Position numbers and translations under genes: made by a program | Notes under the pieces: generated by a model | What the model saw: the letters and a program-made list of their open reading frames with translations, nothing else | Database searches by the model: none | Told to the model about the DNA's origin: nothing | From: Microbacterium esteraromaticum | GTDB lineage: Bacteria > Actinomycetota > Actinomycetes > Actinomycetales > Microbacteriaceae | Length of the DNA stretch: 64,000 bases | Direction: 5' to 3' | Assembly (NCBI RefSeq): GCF_017303215.1 | Contig: NZ_JAEMWU010000001.1 | Span: 558,001 to 622,000 of the forward strand | Shown: positions 51,401-59,117 of the stretch, piece after piece | Numbering within the stretch: position 1 is the stretch's first letter | Layout of the letters: every line of letters starts with the position of its first letter

Positions 51401-54286
51401 GAGACGCTGCTCGATGTGCGCACCGCGACCGTCGAACTCGACCACCGCGGCACCGAGCAACTCGTCGCGTTCGAGTCGCCGTTGCCGGTGCGCTCCGACA
51501 GCACGGTGCGCCTGTTCGCCTGGGACGGTCTCGACACCGGGAGGCAGCTCGCCGAGGGCATCCTCGTACGCGAGGGAATGCCCGGCGAAGGAACCGCCGA
51601 GAGTCCGTATGAGCTACGTACCTGGGCAGACGTCGAGAAGATCGTGCACGCTCCCGATGCCCACTACGCGCTGATGAACGACCTGAAGCTCGACGGTGAA
51701 GAGCGCGCACAGATCGGTTCGGGCGCTACCCCGTTCGCCGGTGTCTTCGACGGGCGTGGCCACACCGTCAGCGGCTACGTCTCGGCCGGGCTCAACGGCG
51801 CCGGACTCTTCCAGACCAACGACGGCACGATTCACGATCTCGCCGTGGTCGGCGCAGATGCCTCGTCGGCGATCGGCCCGGTCGGCATCCTCGCCGATGT
51901 CAACAACGGCACGATCGAACGGTCGTGGACGAGCGGTTCGATCACGGCACCCTCGCGTGCCGGTGGCCTCGTGGGTGACTCGTCGGGGCAGATCCGTGAC
52001 AGCTACTCGACCGCCGACGTGCACGTCACGCACACCGAGTCGGGCGGACTGATTGGAGTCGCGCTGGCCGGTTCGACCACCGAGAACGTCTACTCGTCGG
52101 GCGCGGTCTCTGCTGCTACCCGCAACACCGGTGGCGTCGTCGGATACGGCTACAACGAGACCAGCATCCGCAACGCGATGTCGCTGAACGTCGCGGTGAC
52201 CGCACCCAGCTACGCACACGCCGTGCTCGGAAGGGTGCTCTCGGGTCACCAGGCGAACCTGGAGAACAACCACGCCTCCGACGAGACGTTCGTCTCGGCC
52301 GAGTCGCTGTCTGATGCCCCGGCTGCCGACAACCTCAAGGGCGCACGGGTGACCGCAGCCGTTGCGGGCACGCCCGAGCACTTCGGCACCACCCTGGGGT
52401 GGAACCTGGACGACGTCTGGGTCTGGAACCCCGACGCCGAGCGCCCGGTGCTGCGCTCGAACCCTGAAGAGTATGTCAAACCGACCCCGGATCTGCCGAC
52501 GAACGAAGACGGCTTCTTCGAGATCGGCGACGGCGAGCAACTGCGCATGATGGAGAAGTTCCCCGAAGAGCGCTTCGTGCTCACCCGTGACATCGCGCTC
52601 GCCGACCAGCCCTTTGCGCCGCTTGCCGCTCGGGTGCCGTTCACCGGAGAGCTCGACGGTGCAGGCCACATCATCACCGGTCTGCGGTCCCAGGCAGGCG
52701 GTCTGTTCGACAAGAACGGCGGCTACATCCACGACCTCGGCATTGAGGACGCCCAGGTGAGTGCTTCGGTGGCGCGGGCGGGCATCCTCGCCAACGTCAG
52801 CATCGGCGTCGTCGAACGGGTGTACACCACGGGAGAGATCACCGCTCCGAGCCGCGTCGGTGGCATCCTGGGTGACTCCAGCGGAGAGCTGCGCGACGCC
52901 TACACGACCGCAACGGTGCATGGCGCCGCGACCGAGGTCGGCGGTGCCATCGGCGTCGCGCTCGCCGGCTCGCTCAGCGAGCGTGTCTACGCCACCGGAT
53001 CTGTCGCCGCGGATACTCGCAACACCGGCGGTGTCTTCGGATACGCGTACACCGGCACGGTGATCCGCGACAGCCTTTCTCTCGGTCAGACGGTGACAGC
53101 CCCGTCGTGGGCGCACCGCATGCTCGGTCGTGTGCTCTCGGGCAACACGGCGACGCTTGAGAACAACTGGGCATCGGATGCCACCACCGCGGCAACGCAG
53201 ACCGACACGGCTGCGCCGGCAACGACGAACCTGCACGGCGGCACCGCCACCACCGCCCAGGTGCAGGGCCCCGCGTTCTACCGCGACACGCTGGGCTTCA
53301 GCGCCGACGTGTGGCAGTGGAGCAATGAGCGCGAACGACCGCTGCTGATCGGGGTCGGTGACGCCCGTGGGCGCGACGACAGCGACCAGCAGGAGCCAGG
53401 GTCGGCCGGGCCGAACCTGCCGACCGGCGAGCAGGGCGAGTACCTGATCGACGCGGCGGCCGACTTCGCCGAGATGGCCGCCTATCCGGGACAGCACTAC
53501 CGGCTGGTCGCCGACATCGACCTGAGCGGCAGCGGCGTGCGCGTCACGGCGACGTTCTCGGGAACATTCGATGGTGGCGGGCATACGCTCAGCGGCTACA
53601 CATCGTCGGCGGGAGGGCTCTTCGCCGAGGTTACCGGCACGGTGCAGAAGGTGGCGCTGGCGGATGCCGCGGTGTCAGCGTCGTCGGCCGAGGTGGGCCT
53701 GCTGGTCGATCGCCTCGCCGAGAGCGGCGTCGTCTCCGAGGCGCGCACGAGCGGATCGATCACGGGCGCATCCACGGTCGGCGGTGTCGTCGGGTACCTC
53801 TTCGGAACGGTGCGCGACACGTACTCGCAGGCCGACGTGACGGCGAACGCCGGGCGGCAGGCCGGCGGGATCGCGGGAATCGCTGGCCGTGGCAGCCTGA
53901 CGCAGCGCGTGTACGCGACCGGCGCCGTCGAGGTCGTCGCGAACCAGAACGCCGGCGGTCTGGTGGGGTACTCGTACGCCACCACCACCGTGGCCCAGTC
54001 GGTGGCCCTCAACGCGTCGATCACGGCGTCGTCGCATGCCGGACGCATCGCTGCGCGCGAGCTCGGCACCGAGAAGGCCACGTTCATCGACAACCTCGCC
54101 GTCGACACGATCACCCTCACGGGGCAGACGGTCACCGACGAGGGACACGACACCCGCAACGGTGAGACCGTGACCGCCGCGGCGGCGCAGAAGCAGTCCA
54201 CATATGAAGGAATCGGCTGGGACTTCGAGAGCACCTGGCGGTGGGATGCCGACACGCAGCGCCCCGTACTGGTCAACGTCCGATAG
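48467..54286 (+). CDS. Giant secreted PHP/calcineurin-like phosphoesterase with GLUG repeats
   Basis: Up to 1,939 aa, secreted. A signal peptide runs RSGRRAGAMIAGSVALGLVATLLTAPAAHA (cut near residue 70). A PHP-like domain opens with EFHSHTSISDG near 92 and includes SASEHD. A calcineurin-like phosphoesterase spans about 655-860 with GDVQVNSG, VGDLVDNG, GNHE, GHFPYYGG and GGHDH. From about 1,040 to the end lie three blocks of GLUG repeats (for example GPVGILADVNNGTIERSWTSG). The start is uncertain: AAGGAG at 48474 has no in-frame start near it; TTG 48467 or GTG 48512 may be used. There is no sortase or membrane anchor at its end. It is probably a wall-associated phosphoesterase acting on extracellular phosphate esters. 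Confidence 0.82.
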   Translation: MPEGACSSAPPTVERVRVLTPASAPAPRGRVLHGDEPPETRSGRRAGAMIAGSVALGLVATLLTAPAAHAADPAIDGTSAHPTFLGKTHYTGEFHSHTSISDGVKLPEDAYTYVAENTDVDFFSASEHDVTMDVRSADDWTEDHEHAHSNEWKYLKSGAERHNASGDSELVAVPGEEVTWYDATGHINLFNAEWFVTAPGYVRGSGDNLGGVFPVGDFMYDLPTFYARLAADGDVIGQFNHPSPTGKGNFGGFAHLTPEADARMSLFEHKGPAYDAQWQLALDSGWHVAPVFNGDEHSANWVTSNPALTGVWADEKSLDGVHGAMRERSMYSTLDENAILAFSANDQMMGSILPGDTAKIDAVVQLADPDVDDSFSRVQIVSNAGRVAHDFGALSGAVQNLEVSLDVADGDYYFVKATQADGAQLVSAPIWVGEMVRGADYAPRITVDAAAPEHAEPGERIALPSFTATDDSGKDPATTVEVYNSEHRLAVTDGAFVVEGYDDHFVVIKATDNKGNTAATVHRIQIAADDFDPEAVFRHLGTVATVGAEAGEAGLSVATDIAVEKVWAKVAPAGALFGLGATTVASTNDRVFEVDSIATEADTYLDSITAHALRSHEFDLTDLDPGTRYEYSFGVTENGPWTDVRGEFVAGGADDAPVYVLGDVQVNSGKQSDYELPAQMLDQLRAQRTGGDTVIQVGDLVDNGGNAAQWQGTFDHSLKDLDLQFAPMVGNHETYGDREVSTALSVERSRIFSSMFDLPKNGSEIGESNYSFDRGSIHFSVLNSNYDLDTQLAWLESDVRASDAEWNVVMGHFPYYGGRHSGDAGMSVARAKITQTLHQLGVGLHIGGHDHVYKRSTMLDGELVTDDALKDRGTTFVTMGSSGPKFYDNQAQWWDDTVYDVDTQTGLVLEAVEGELQARVYTIDGELVDEFAVSKPEAEFRVTSHDVVDGALAEIGVLSTEGARDNATLIAAAYDLTGETLLDVRTATVELDHRGTEQLVAFESPLPVRSDSTVRLFAWDGLDTGRQLAEGILVREGMPGEGTAESPYELRTWADVEKIVHAPDAHYALMNDLKLDGEERAQIGSGATPFAGVFDGRGHTVSGYVSAGLNGAGLFQTNDGTIHDLAVVGADASSAIGPVGILADVNNGTIERSWTSGSITAPSRAGGLVGDSSGQIRDSYSTADVHVTHTESGGLIGVALAGSTTENVYSSGAVSAATRNTGGVVGYGYNETSIRNAMSLNVAVTAPSYAHAVLGRVLSGHQANLENNHASDETFVSAESLSDAPAADNLKGARVTAAVAGTPEHFGTTLGWNLDDVWVWNPDAERPVLRSNPEEYVKPTPDLPTNEDGFFEIGDGEQLRMMEKFPEERFVLTRDIALADQPFAPLAARVPFTGELDGAGHIITGLRSQAGGLFDKNGGYIHDLGIEDAQVSASVARAGILANVSIGVVERVYTTGEITAPSRVGGILGDSSGELRDAYTTATVHGAATEVGGAIGVALAGSLSERVYATGSVAADTRNTGGVFGYAYTGTVIRDSLSLGQTVTAPSWAHRMLGRVLSGNTATLENNWASDATTAATQTDTAAPATTNLHGGTATTAQVQGPAFYRDTLGFSADVWQWSNERERPLLIGVGDARGRDDSDQQEPGSAGPNLPTGEQGEYLIDAAADFAEMAAYPGQHYRLVADIDLSGSGVRVTATFSGTFDGGGHTLSGYTSSAGGLFAEVTGTVQKVALADAAVSASSAEVGLLVDRLAESGVVSEARTSGSITGASTVGGVVGYLFGTVRDTYSQADVTANAGRQAGGIAGIAGRGSLTQRVYATGAVEVVANQNAGGLVGYSYATTTVAQSVALNASITASSHAGRIAARELGTEKATFIDNLAVDTITLTGQTVTDEGHDTRNGETVTAAAAQKQSTYEGIGWDFESTWRWDADTQRPVLVNVR

Positions 54287-54314
54287 CCGTCGCAGAGGCG
54301 AGGAGAACACACTC

Positions 54315-54959
54315 ATGAACAGCAAGAACACCATGATGCGTGCTGGTTGCGCACTCGCTCTCGGTGCCGTGCTGGCGCTCGCCGGTGCGCAGGCTGCGAG
54401 CGCCGCCGAGCACGAGGCGACGACCAGCGAGGGCGTGGCCGAGGTGCGGATCGCCTTCGGCGCAGAGTTCGCCGGCGCAGCCGCGACGGTTCTCGTGCTC
54501 GACGCGGATGCCGATCCGTATGCGCCGACGCAGGGCGACATCGCCTACGTCGCCGAGGTGGTCGCCGACGCCGAGGGCGCTGCGTCCTTCCGTGCGGCCC
54601 TGCCCGCCGGGCTCGACTATTGGTTGGCCAGCACCCCGGCAGAGGGGGAGCGCTATGTCGCCATGCTCGACGGCAGCGCCGGCGGTGGCGATGGGGGCGG
54701 TGACGGTGACGGCTCGGGCGGCGATGGTTCGGGTGGGGACGGCTCGGGCGGCGATGGTTCGGGTGGTGACGGTGAGGCCGACGGTTCCGACGGCGACGCT
54801 GACGGTTCGGATGCCGGCGGCGGCGGATCGGATGCCGGTGCCGAGGGCGACCTGGCCACGACGGGCCAGGCCGCCTGGCTGCTACCGCTGGGGATCGTGC
54901 TCGCCGGAGGGCTGATCACCACGGGGGCTGTGCTCTACCGCCGTCGCTCGGTCGACTGA
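54315..54959 (+). CDS. Small LAxTG-anchored cell-surface protein
   Basis: 214-aa surface protein: signal peptide ending AGAQAASAA, a ~90-residue domain (EGVAEVRIAFGAEFAGAAATVLVLDADAD...), a Gly/Ser/Asp linker of GSGGD units, then LATTG, a hydrophobic helix and RRRS. LATTG fits the LAxTG motif of class E sortases, so it is probably wall-anchored. AGGAG lies 9 nt upstream, and it follows the giant phosphoesterase by 28 nt, so the two are likely co-expressed. Its last 78 bp overlap the 3' end of the convergent terC gene. Confidence 0.8.
   Translation: MNSKNTMMRAGCALALGAVLALAGAQAASAAEHEATTSEGVAEVRIAFGAEFAGAAATVLVLDADADPYAPTQGDIAYVAEVVADAEGAASFRAALPAGLDYWLASTPAEGERYVAMLDGSAGGGDGGGDGDGSGGDGSGGDGSGGDGSGGDGEADGSDGDADGSDAGGGGSDAGAEGDLATTGQAAWLLPLGIVLAGGLITTGAVLYRRRSVD
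54711..54770. repeat. 30-bp tandem duplication encoding a (GSGGD) linker
   Basis: A 30-bp unit at 54711-54740 is repeated at 54741-54770 with one mismatch, coding for four GSGGD units in the wall protein. Copy number is likely to vary between strains by slippage. Confidence 0.75.
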
Positions 54960-55982
54960 GACGGGCCGGTTACGGCGTCTGCGCGCCCGAAACAGTGGTT
55001 CGGTCGTCGCGAGTTCATCCTCGGTGGCGACCCGGAAGACACCGGCTGCCCGTGTCTGCACCTCGTGTCGGCCCTGCCCGCGCGTCGCGCGCAGGCTGGC
55101 GATGATCGAGACGGCGATGATCGTGGCGACCACGACGAGGCTGACCGTCGTCGGGATGTAGATGACCTCGAGCAGCAGCATCTTGATGCCGACCCAGACC
55201 AGCACGAACGAGAGCCCCGCTTTGAGGTAGACGAAACGGTGCACGAGGTCGGCCAGCAGAAAGTACATCGCCCGCAGGCCAAGGATCGCGAAGGCGTTGG
55301 CGGTGAACACGAGGAAGGGCTCGTTGGTGACGCCGAAGATGGCGGGGATCGAGTCGACGGCGAAGATGATGTCGGTAACCTCGACGAGCACCAGAACGGC
55401 GAGGAGGGGAGTGGCTACGATGGCCCCCGCCCTGCGGATGAGGAATGTCTGCCCGTGGTACGCATCGGTCATCGGAACCAGTCGGCGGAACACCCGCAGG
55501 ATCCGCGACTTCTCGGGCTGAATGTGCTCGTTGCGCGAGCGGAACATGTGCCAACCGGTGTAGATCAAGAACGCGGCGAACAGGTACAGCACCCACGAGA
55601 AGTTGTCGATCAGTGCGGCACCCGCGGCGATGAAGATGCCGCGAAAGACCAGGGCCCCCAGTACTCCCAAGAACAGCACCCGGTGCTGATACTCACGAGG
55701 AACAGCGAAGGCGGCGAAGATGATCGCCCAGACGAAGACGTTGTCGACGGCGAGCGACTTCTCGATCAGATACCCGGCGAAGTACTGCTGACCGAACTCG
55801 GCACCCCACAGCGACCATACGACGACGCCGAAGCCCACTCCCAGAGTCACCCAGACGATCGACCAGGCTGCGGCTTCGCGCACGCCGATGACGTGCGCCT
55901 TGCGGTGCGCGACCAGATCGATCGCGAGCATGGCGAGGATCACGCCCAAGACGGCGAACCAGGCCCACAGGGGAACAGACAT
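54882..55982 (-). CDS. TerC family membrane protein, probable manganese-linked exporter
   Basis: 366 aa with about nine membrane segments of the TerC fold: SLAVDNVFVWAIIFAAF with acidic residues in the membrane, then VEVTDIIFAVDSIPAIFG, the motif shared by TerC and Mn-exporting relatives. A charged C-terminal tail overlaps the wall-protein gene. ATG 55982 has GGAGG about 8 nt upstream. The yybP-ykoY riboswitch just before it makes Mn2+ homeostasis the most likely role, probably feeding manganese to secreted metalloenzymes or exporting excess. Confidence 0.85.
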   Translation of the reverse strand: MSVPLWAWFAVLGVILAMLAIDLVAHRKAHVIGVREAAAWSIVWVTLGVGFGVVVWSLWGAEFGQQYFAGYLIEKSLAVDNVFVWAIIFAAFAVPREYQHRVLFLGVLGALVFRGIFIAAGAALIDNFSWVLYLFAAFLIYTGWHMFRSRNEHIQPEKSRILRVFRRLVPMTDAYHGQTFLIRRAGAIVATPLLAVLVLVEVTDIIFAVDSIPAIFGVTNEPFLVFTANAFAILGLRAMYFLLADLVHRFVYLKAGLSFVLVWVGIKMLLLEVIYIPTTVSLVVVATIIAVSIIASLRATRGQGRHEVQTRAAGVFRVATEDELATTEPLFRARRRRNRPVSVDRATAVEHSPRGDQPSGEHDPQR

Positions 55983-56005
55983 GACAAAGACCTCCACGAG
56001 AATCG

Positions 56006-56096
56006 TGAAGGTCTCATCGGCCCGAGGGCTCTTCGCACCGGATCCCACTCGGGAGCGTACTGACGATGCGAAGCGAGGATTACTCCCCTTCGAAAC
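56006..56096 (-). ncRNA. yybP-ykoY (Mn2+-sensing) riboswitch
   Basis: On the minus strand, 5' to 3', the leader begins CGAAGGGGAGTAATCC, the hallmark of the yybP-ykoY motif, continues with GTCAGTACGC, and ends GCCGATGAGACCTTC. The initial GAAGG pairs with the final CCTTC to form P1. It ends ~24 nt before the terC start, with the terC ribosome site just after. This class senses Mn2+ and turns on downstream exporter genes. Identified from consensus segments, not from a covariance search. Confidence 0.85.
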
Positions 56097-56348
56097 GATG
56101 AAAACACGTCAGCGTTCTTGCCGTCAAGTGGGCTCCCACTGTCGGAATCGCAGTGAGATGACACTGAATGTCACGCAAATCGGGGCTTAGAGAGAGCATC
56201 CGTCGTTCTATGTCGTGACACTTTCCACCATGCATGCGAGAAGACGTTGGGCTAGGACGATAGTTCTCCCTTGCGGGTAGGATCTCGTCGCTCGTCGGCT
56301 GGCTAATTGTTGTGACGGCCTCAGGCGTCGGCCCGGTCCAGATCAATG
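56097..56348. other. Intergenic region between the Mn riboswitch and defence island 2
   Basis: About 250 bp with no convincing gene. Composition falls from the very GC-rich style to its left and marks the left edge of the second defence island. The terC promoter should lie at its left side near 56100-56150. Confidence 0.4.
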
Positions 56349-57659
56349 TCACCCCGTTATTCCGGAGATGACCGAGCGTAGCGGGTCCCGCCAATCCGCT
56401 CGCGCGACGTCGACATCGAAGCTGCCTCTAAGAACCTCGTTCACTTCGCCTGCGGTGAGGCGCCAGGTCGCGGTCACCTTGCCGGGGATGCTGTCCGGCT
56501 TATCGACAAACAGAACGAGAACCACGTCCTCGTCAGGAGTTGTCACCGTCTGCTCCGCGTGCAGACGGCGGACCTCAACGACGAGTTCGGCCGGCCCCTC
56601 AGAAGCAATTCGTATCGAACCGTTGTATGCGTCCGGCGTGACGACAGGCCCCATCCCTCTCAGCGAGATCCCAGTGAGATACGTGTCGTCTCCCCAACCC
56701 GACGGTCTATCCGGAAAGAGATTGATTGTGTTGCTCTGCTTTTCCCAGTCCAGCGCAGTGACGGGCACATCGAACGTCACGTCGAGCCTGACTTCCTTCA
56801 ACGACGTGGTCGCATTGTTGATGATGCGCAGTGCGAACGGGCGAGTCATCATCGCCGCGAGCTCGTGCAGACCCGATGAGGGCACTTCGAGCGCACTATC
56901 ACGCCAGTCCTCGACCTCATCGAGGAACTCCTGGGGGCTCCGTCGGTCCGACATGTAGGAAGCGTGTAGCGCTGCGAACGGCGAGCGTGTCGGTGTATTT
57001 TCGACCTGTTCTTCTAGGCGTTTGGCGTGCCACTCAACAAGCTCGCGGAGTTCGGTCGAGTCGATGACAATCGCCTGCGCCGGGCCTAGAGACTCGACCG
57101 TTACATCCAGCAGCGGTTCGTGCTTGGGCGCGTGAGCTCTACCCACCATCGCGGCGAGTTCAGGCCCGGTGACCTTTCGGGTAGCACCTTCAACCCGGAT
57201 GTAGACGTCCCCGCTCACCAGTAGATCGCTGGATTGAAGCACAGGAAGGATTCGCCCGTCCGGTGGATCAACGATGATGAGAACGAAATCTCGGCCGTCG
57301 TCCGCCGGTACCAAGTCGATGTCCCAGCCGGGCGGATGGGCGCCCGCGAACGTCACGATGTCGCGTTCGAGGTCCATGACCTCGAACTTCGGCACTCCCC
57401 TTACGTCGTCAAGCGGTAGGCCGAGTACCATCACCGCATGCCCTTCAAAGTGACGAGCGGCTTTAGCGGGGTCACGATGCGCGGCGCCGAGGATGAACTT
57501 CACGACTTTGCGTCGGTCTGCCTTGAGGTTTAGGTCGAAGCCGCTCTTGACTTCGAGGTAGTGGCGCTCAACGCGGTCATCGCTAGCTTCCAATGCCGCG
57601 ACGAACGCCGCCCGCGCTCGGTTTCCCGTCGGCAGCTTGCCGGTCTCTACCACTCCCAT
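56349..57659 (-). CDS. AlbA_2/Schlafen-like domain protein of defence island 2
   Basis: 436 aa. The N-terminal ~110 residues (RHYLEVKSGFDLNLKADRRKVVKFILGAAHRDP...) match the AlbA_2/Schlafen-type nucleic-acid-binding fold, with a K-rich helix after ExKSG. The remainder is an unrecognised mixed region with beta-rich end (VEVRRLHAEQTVTTPDEDVVLVLFVDKP). The start is ATG 57659, 35 nt downstream of the HEPN gene stop, so the two are probably co-transcribed. Function unknown; AlbA_2 proteins occur in antiviral operons. Confidence 0.55.
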   Translation of the reverse strand: MGVVETGKLPTGNRARAAFVAALEASDDRVERHYLEVKSGFDLNLKADRRKVVKFILGAAHRDPAKAARHFEGHAVMVLGLPLDDVRGVPKFEVMDLERDIVTFAGAHPPGWDIDLVPADDGRDFVLIIVDPPDGRILPVLQSSDLLVSGDVYIRVEGATRKVTGPELAAMVGRAHAPKHEPLLDVTVESLGPAQAIVIDSTELRELVEWHAKRLEEQVENTPTRSPFAALHASYMSDRRSPQEFLDEVEDWRDSALEVPSSGLHELAAMMTRPFALRIINNATTSLKEVRLDVTFDVPVTALDWEKQSNTINLFPDRPSGWGDDTYLTGISLRGMGPVVTPDAYNGSIRIASEGPAELVVEVRRLHAEQTVTTPDEDVVLVLFVDKPDSIPGKVTATWRLTAGEVNEVLRGSFDVDVARADWRDPLRSVISGITG

Positions 57660-57694
57660 GGGTCGATTCAACCCCCATAGGGCGCAGACAGGTG

Positions 57695-58189
57695 TCAAGA
57701 CCACGGAGTCTTCAACACTGTTGACGCGGCGCGGCGCTGGACATCGGCAGGCATCCCGAGTTCGGCCATAAGAACGAGGGAGATGACTGATGAGGTGGCA
57801 CACTCGAGCTCGAAGATGTCTCGCTCAGCATCATCGTTGCCGGTATGAGCGAGCGTGTTGCGCGCTCGGTGAAGGTCTCGAGCCCACGCCTCGATGTCCG
57901 GAACGACGTCCGCGATAGCTTGTTGGTCGGGGATGGCGGCAAGCCCCCGAAGTCTCATGCGATACGACACTCCGTCGGTGCCGCCGAGTCCGACGCTTAG
58001 CGCCTCTGCGACTATCGCAACGAGCAGCAATCGCGCTTCTGCGTAGGTCGGCCTTGCGTACTGCAAGCCGAAGAACACATTGCATGCATCGGCTGCTCTC
58101 CTCCGAAGGCGTATCCAATCGGGGACGATCTGCACGAACGACAATTCGGCGCACCGGAAGCGAAACTCCCAGTCGCGCGGGGCGCTCAT
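57695..58189 (-). CDS. HEPN-domain protein, C-terminal half of a split ApeA-like gene
   Basis: 164-aa helical protein. RNTLAH near its end is the Rx4-6H ribonuclease motif of HEPN domains, and ELSFVQIVPDWIRLRRRAADAC resembles the helix that opens the HEPN half of ApeA proteins. ATG 58189 has only a weak ribosome site; upstream in-frame codons run into the end of the preceding gene at 58219-58318 in another frame. It is either a separate gene or the back half of one frameshifted gene. Confidence 0.55.
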   Translation of the reverse strand: MSAPRDWEFRFRCAELSFVQIVPDWIRLRRRAADACNVFFGLQYARPTYAEARLLLVAIVAEALSVGLGGTDGVSYRMRLRGLAAIPDQQAIADVVPDIEAWARDLHRARNTLAHTGNDDAERDIFELECATSSVISLVLMAELGMPADVQRRAASTVLKTPWS

Positions 58190-58218
58190 TTCGGGCTCTG
58201 CGGTGTGAATCCTCCCTC

Positions 58219-58989
58219 CTAAGGATCCACGCGCGTCTCGAACTCGACGTTGGATCCGTGTCGTTCCGGCAACACTTGATTGTCGCGGTGGATGAGCGTG
58301 AGCTTGATCTGCCCACACGGCCTTCCCGAGGCGAGAGTGAGGAGGTCCATGAGTTCAAGAATGACCGAATGGAAGTCATGCGCGGGCCGAGGCTCGGGCG
58401 GGCGTAGGACCAGGTAACAGGCGATGTGGCTGCTCACGCTCGCTTTGGCGTGTTCGAGGTGAGAGGAGAACGGCTGGACTGTTCGTCGTGTCGTGATTGT
58501 CCACCCATCGATCTCCGCCTTCAGGTCTTCGAGGCGGGTAAGCGCGACAGTCTCCCCGTTATCGTCGCTTCTTCGATGCACCTGGTCGTCGACTCCGAGC
58601 CACGCGGTTAGGTTCTCGATCTCGACGATTGCTGAACGGAACGCTGGCTCGTCATGTTCAACGTGAGCTCCGACGAGCGCGCCCTGAACCGAGATGTCGA
58701 GGCGCGAACGACCACGGTGTGAAACTCCGTCAGCATTGCCTGCGAAGCAATTGAGAAGGGTGATCGGCTGGCCACGCACTTGTCCGAGTATCGAGTGCAC
58801 GCGCTCTTGGCGGATCGCTTTCGCTTCCGAGTCATCCGGGTGCTCGAGTGCCGCCGCCGCCCGGAGATCAAGACTTCCGACGAGTTCGAGAGTGCATCGC
58901 CCAGACTGATCGACAACCAGCTGACCTGGTGCAACATGAGCAGGCAGTCCGGGAAGCCACCAATGCCCCCGATAGGTGTTCGCGCTCAT
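58219..58989 (-). CDS. ApeA N-terminal-domain protein (front half of a split ApeA-like gene)
   Basis: 256 aa. YRGHWWLPGLPAHVAPGQLVVDQSGRCTLELVGSL matches the start of ApeA N-terminal domain 1, the recognition half of ApeA-type abortive-infection proteins that normally also carry a C-terminal HEPN ribonuclease. The frame stops with TAG at 58219, 27 nt before the HEPN gene's ATG, in a different frame. Together they would be ~430 aa, normal for the family. GGGAG lies just upstream of ATG 58989. Confidence 0.55.
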   Translation of the reverse strand: MSANTYRGHWWLPGLPAHVAPGQLVVDQSGRCTLELVGSLDLRAAAALEHPDDSEAKAIRQERVHSILGQVRGQPITLLNCFAGNADGVSHRGRSRLDISVQGALVGAHVEHDEPAFRSAIVEIENLTAWLGVDDQVHRRSDDNGETVALTRLEDLKAEIDGWTITTRRTVQPFSSHLEHAKASVSSHIACYLVLRPPEPRPAHDFHSVILELMDLLTLASGRPCGQIKLTLIHRDNQVLPERHGSNVEFETRVDP

Positions 58990-59117
58990 GAGCTCCCAGA
59001 TCGTCCGCGAAGTAGTGCGTCAGCCCAGAGTAAGTCCGTGCTCCGACGTTCACGCCCCGTTTGCCAGCTCGAACCTCTGCGCCATTCTCCTGGGATCGCT
59101 GCCACTGGTCCATTGGC

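Noticed and set aside
49745..53584. Two long minus-strand frames (571 and 656 codons) across the giant phosphoesterase
   Set aside because: Codon-phase shadows of the GLUG and metallophosphatase coding regions; no domain or ribosome site.
55065..56063. Plus-strand 332-codon frame opposite terC
   Set aside because: Highly charged Asp/Glu/His/Arg shadow of hydrophobic TerC codons and of the riboswitch.
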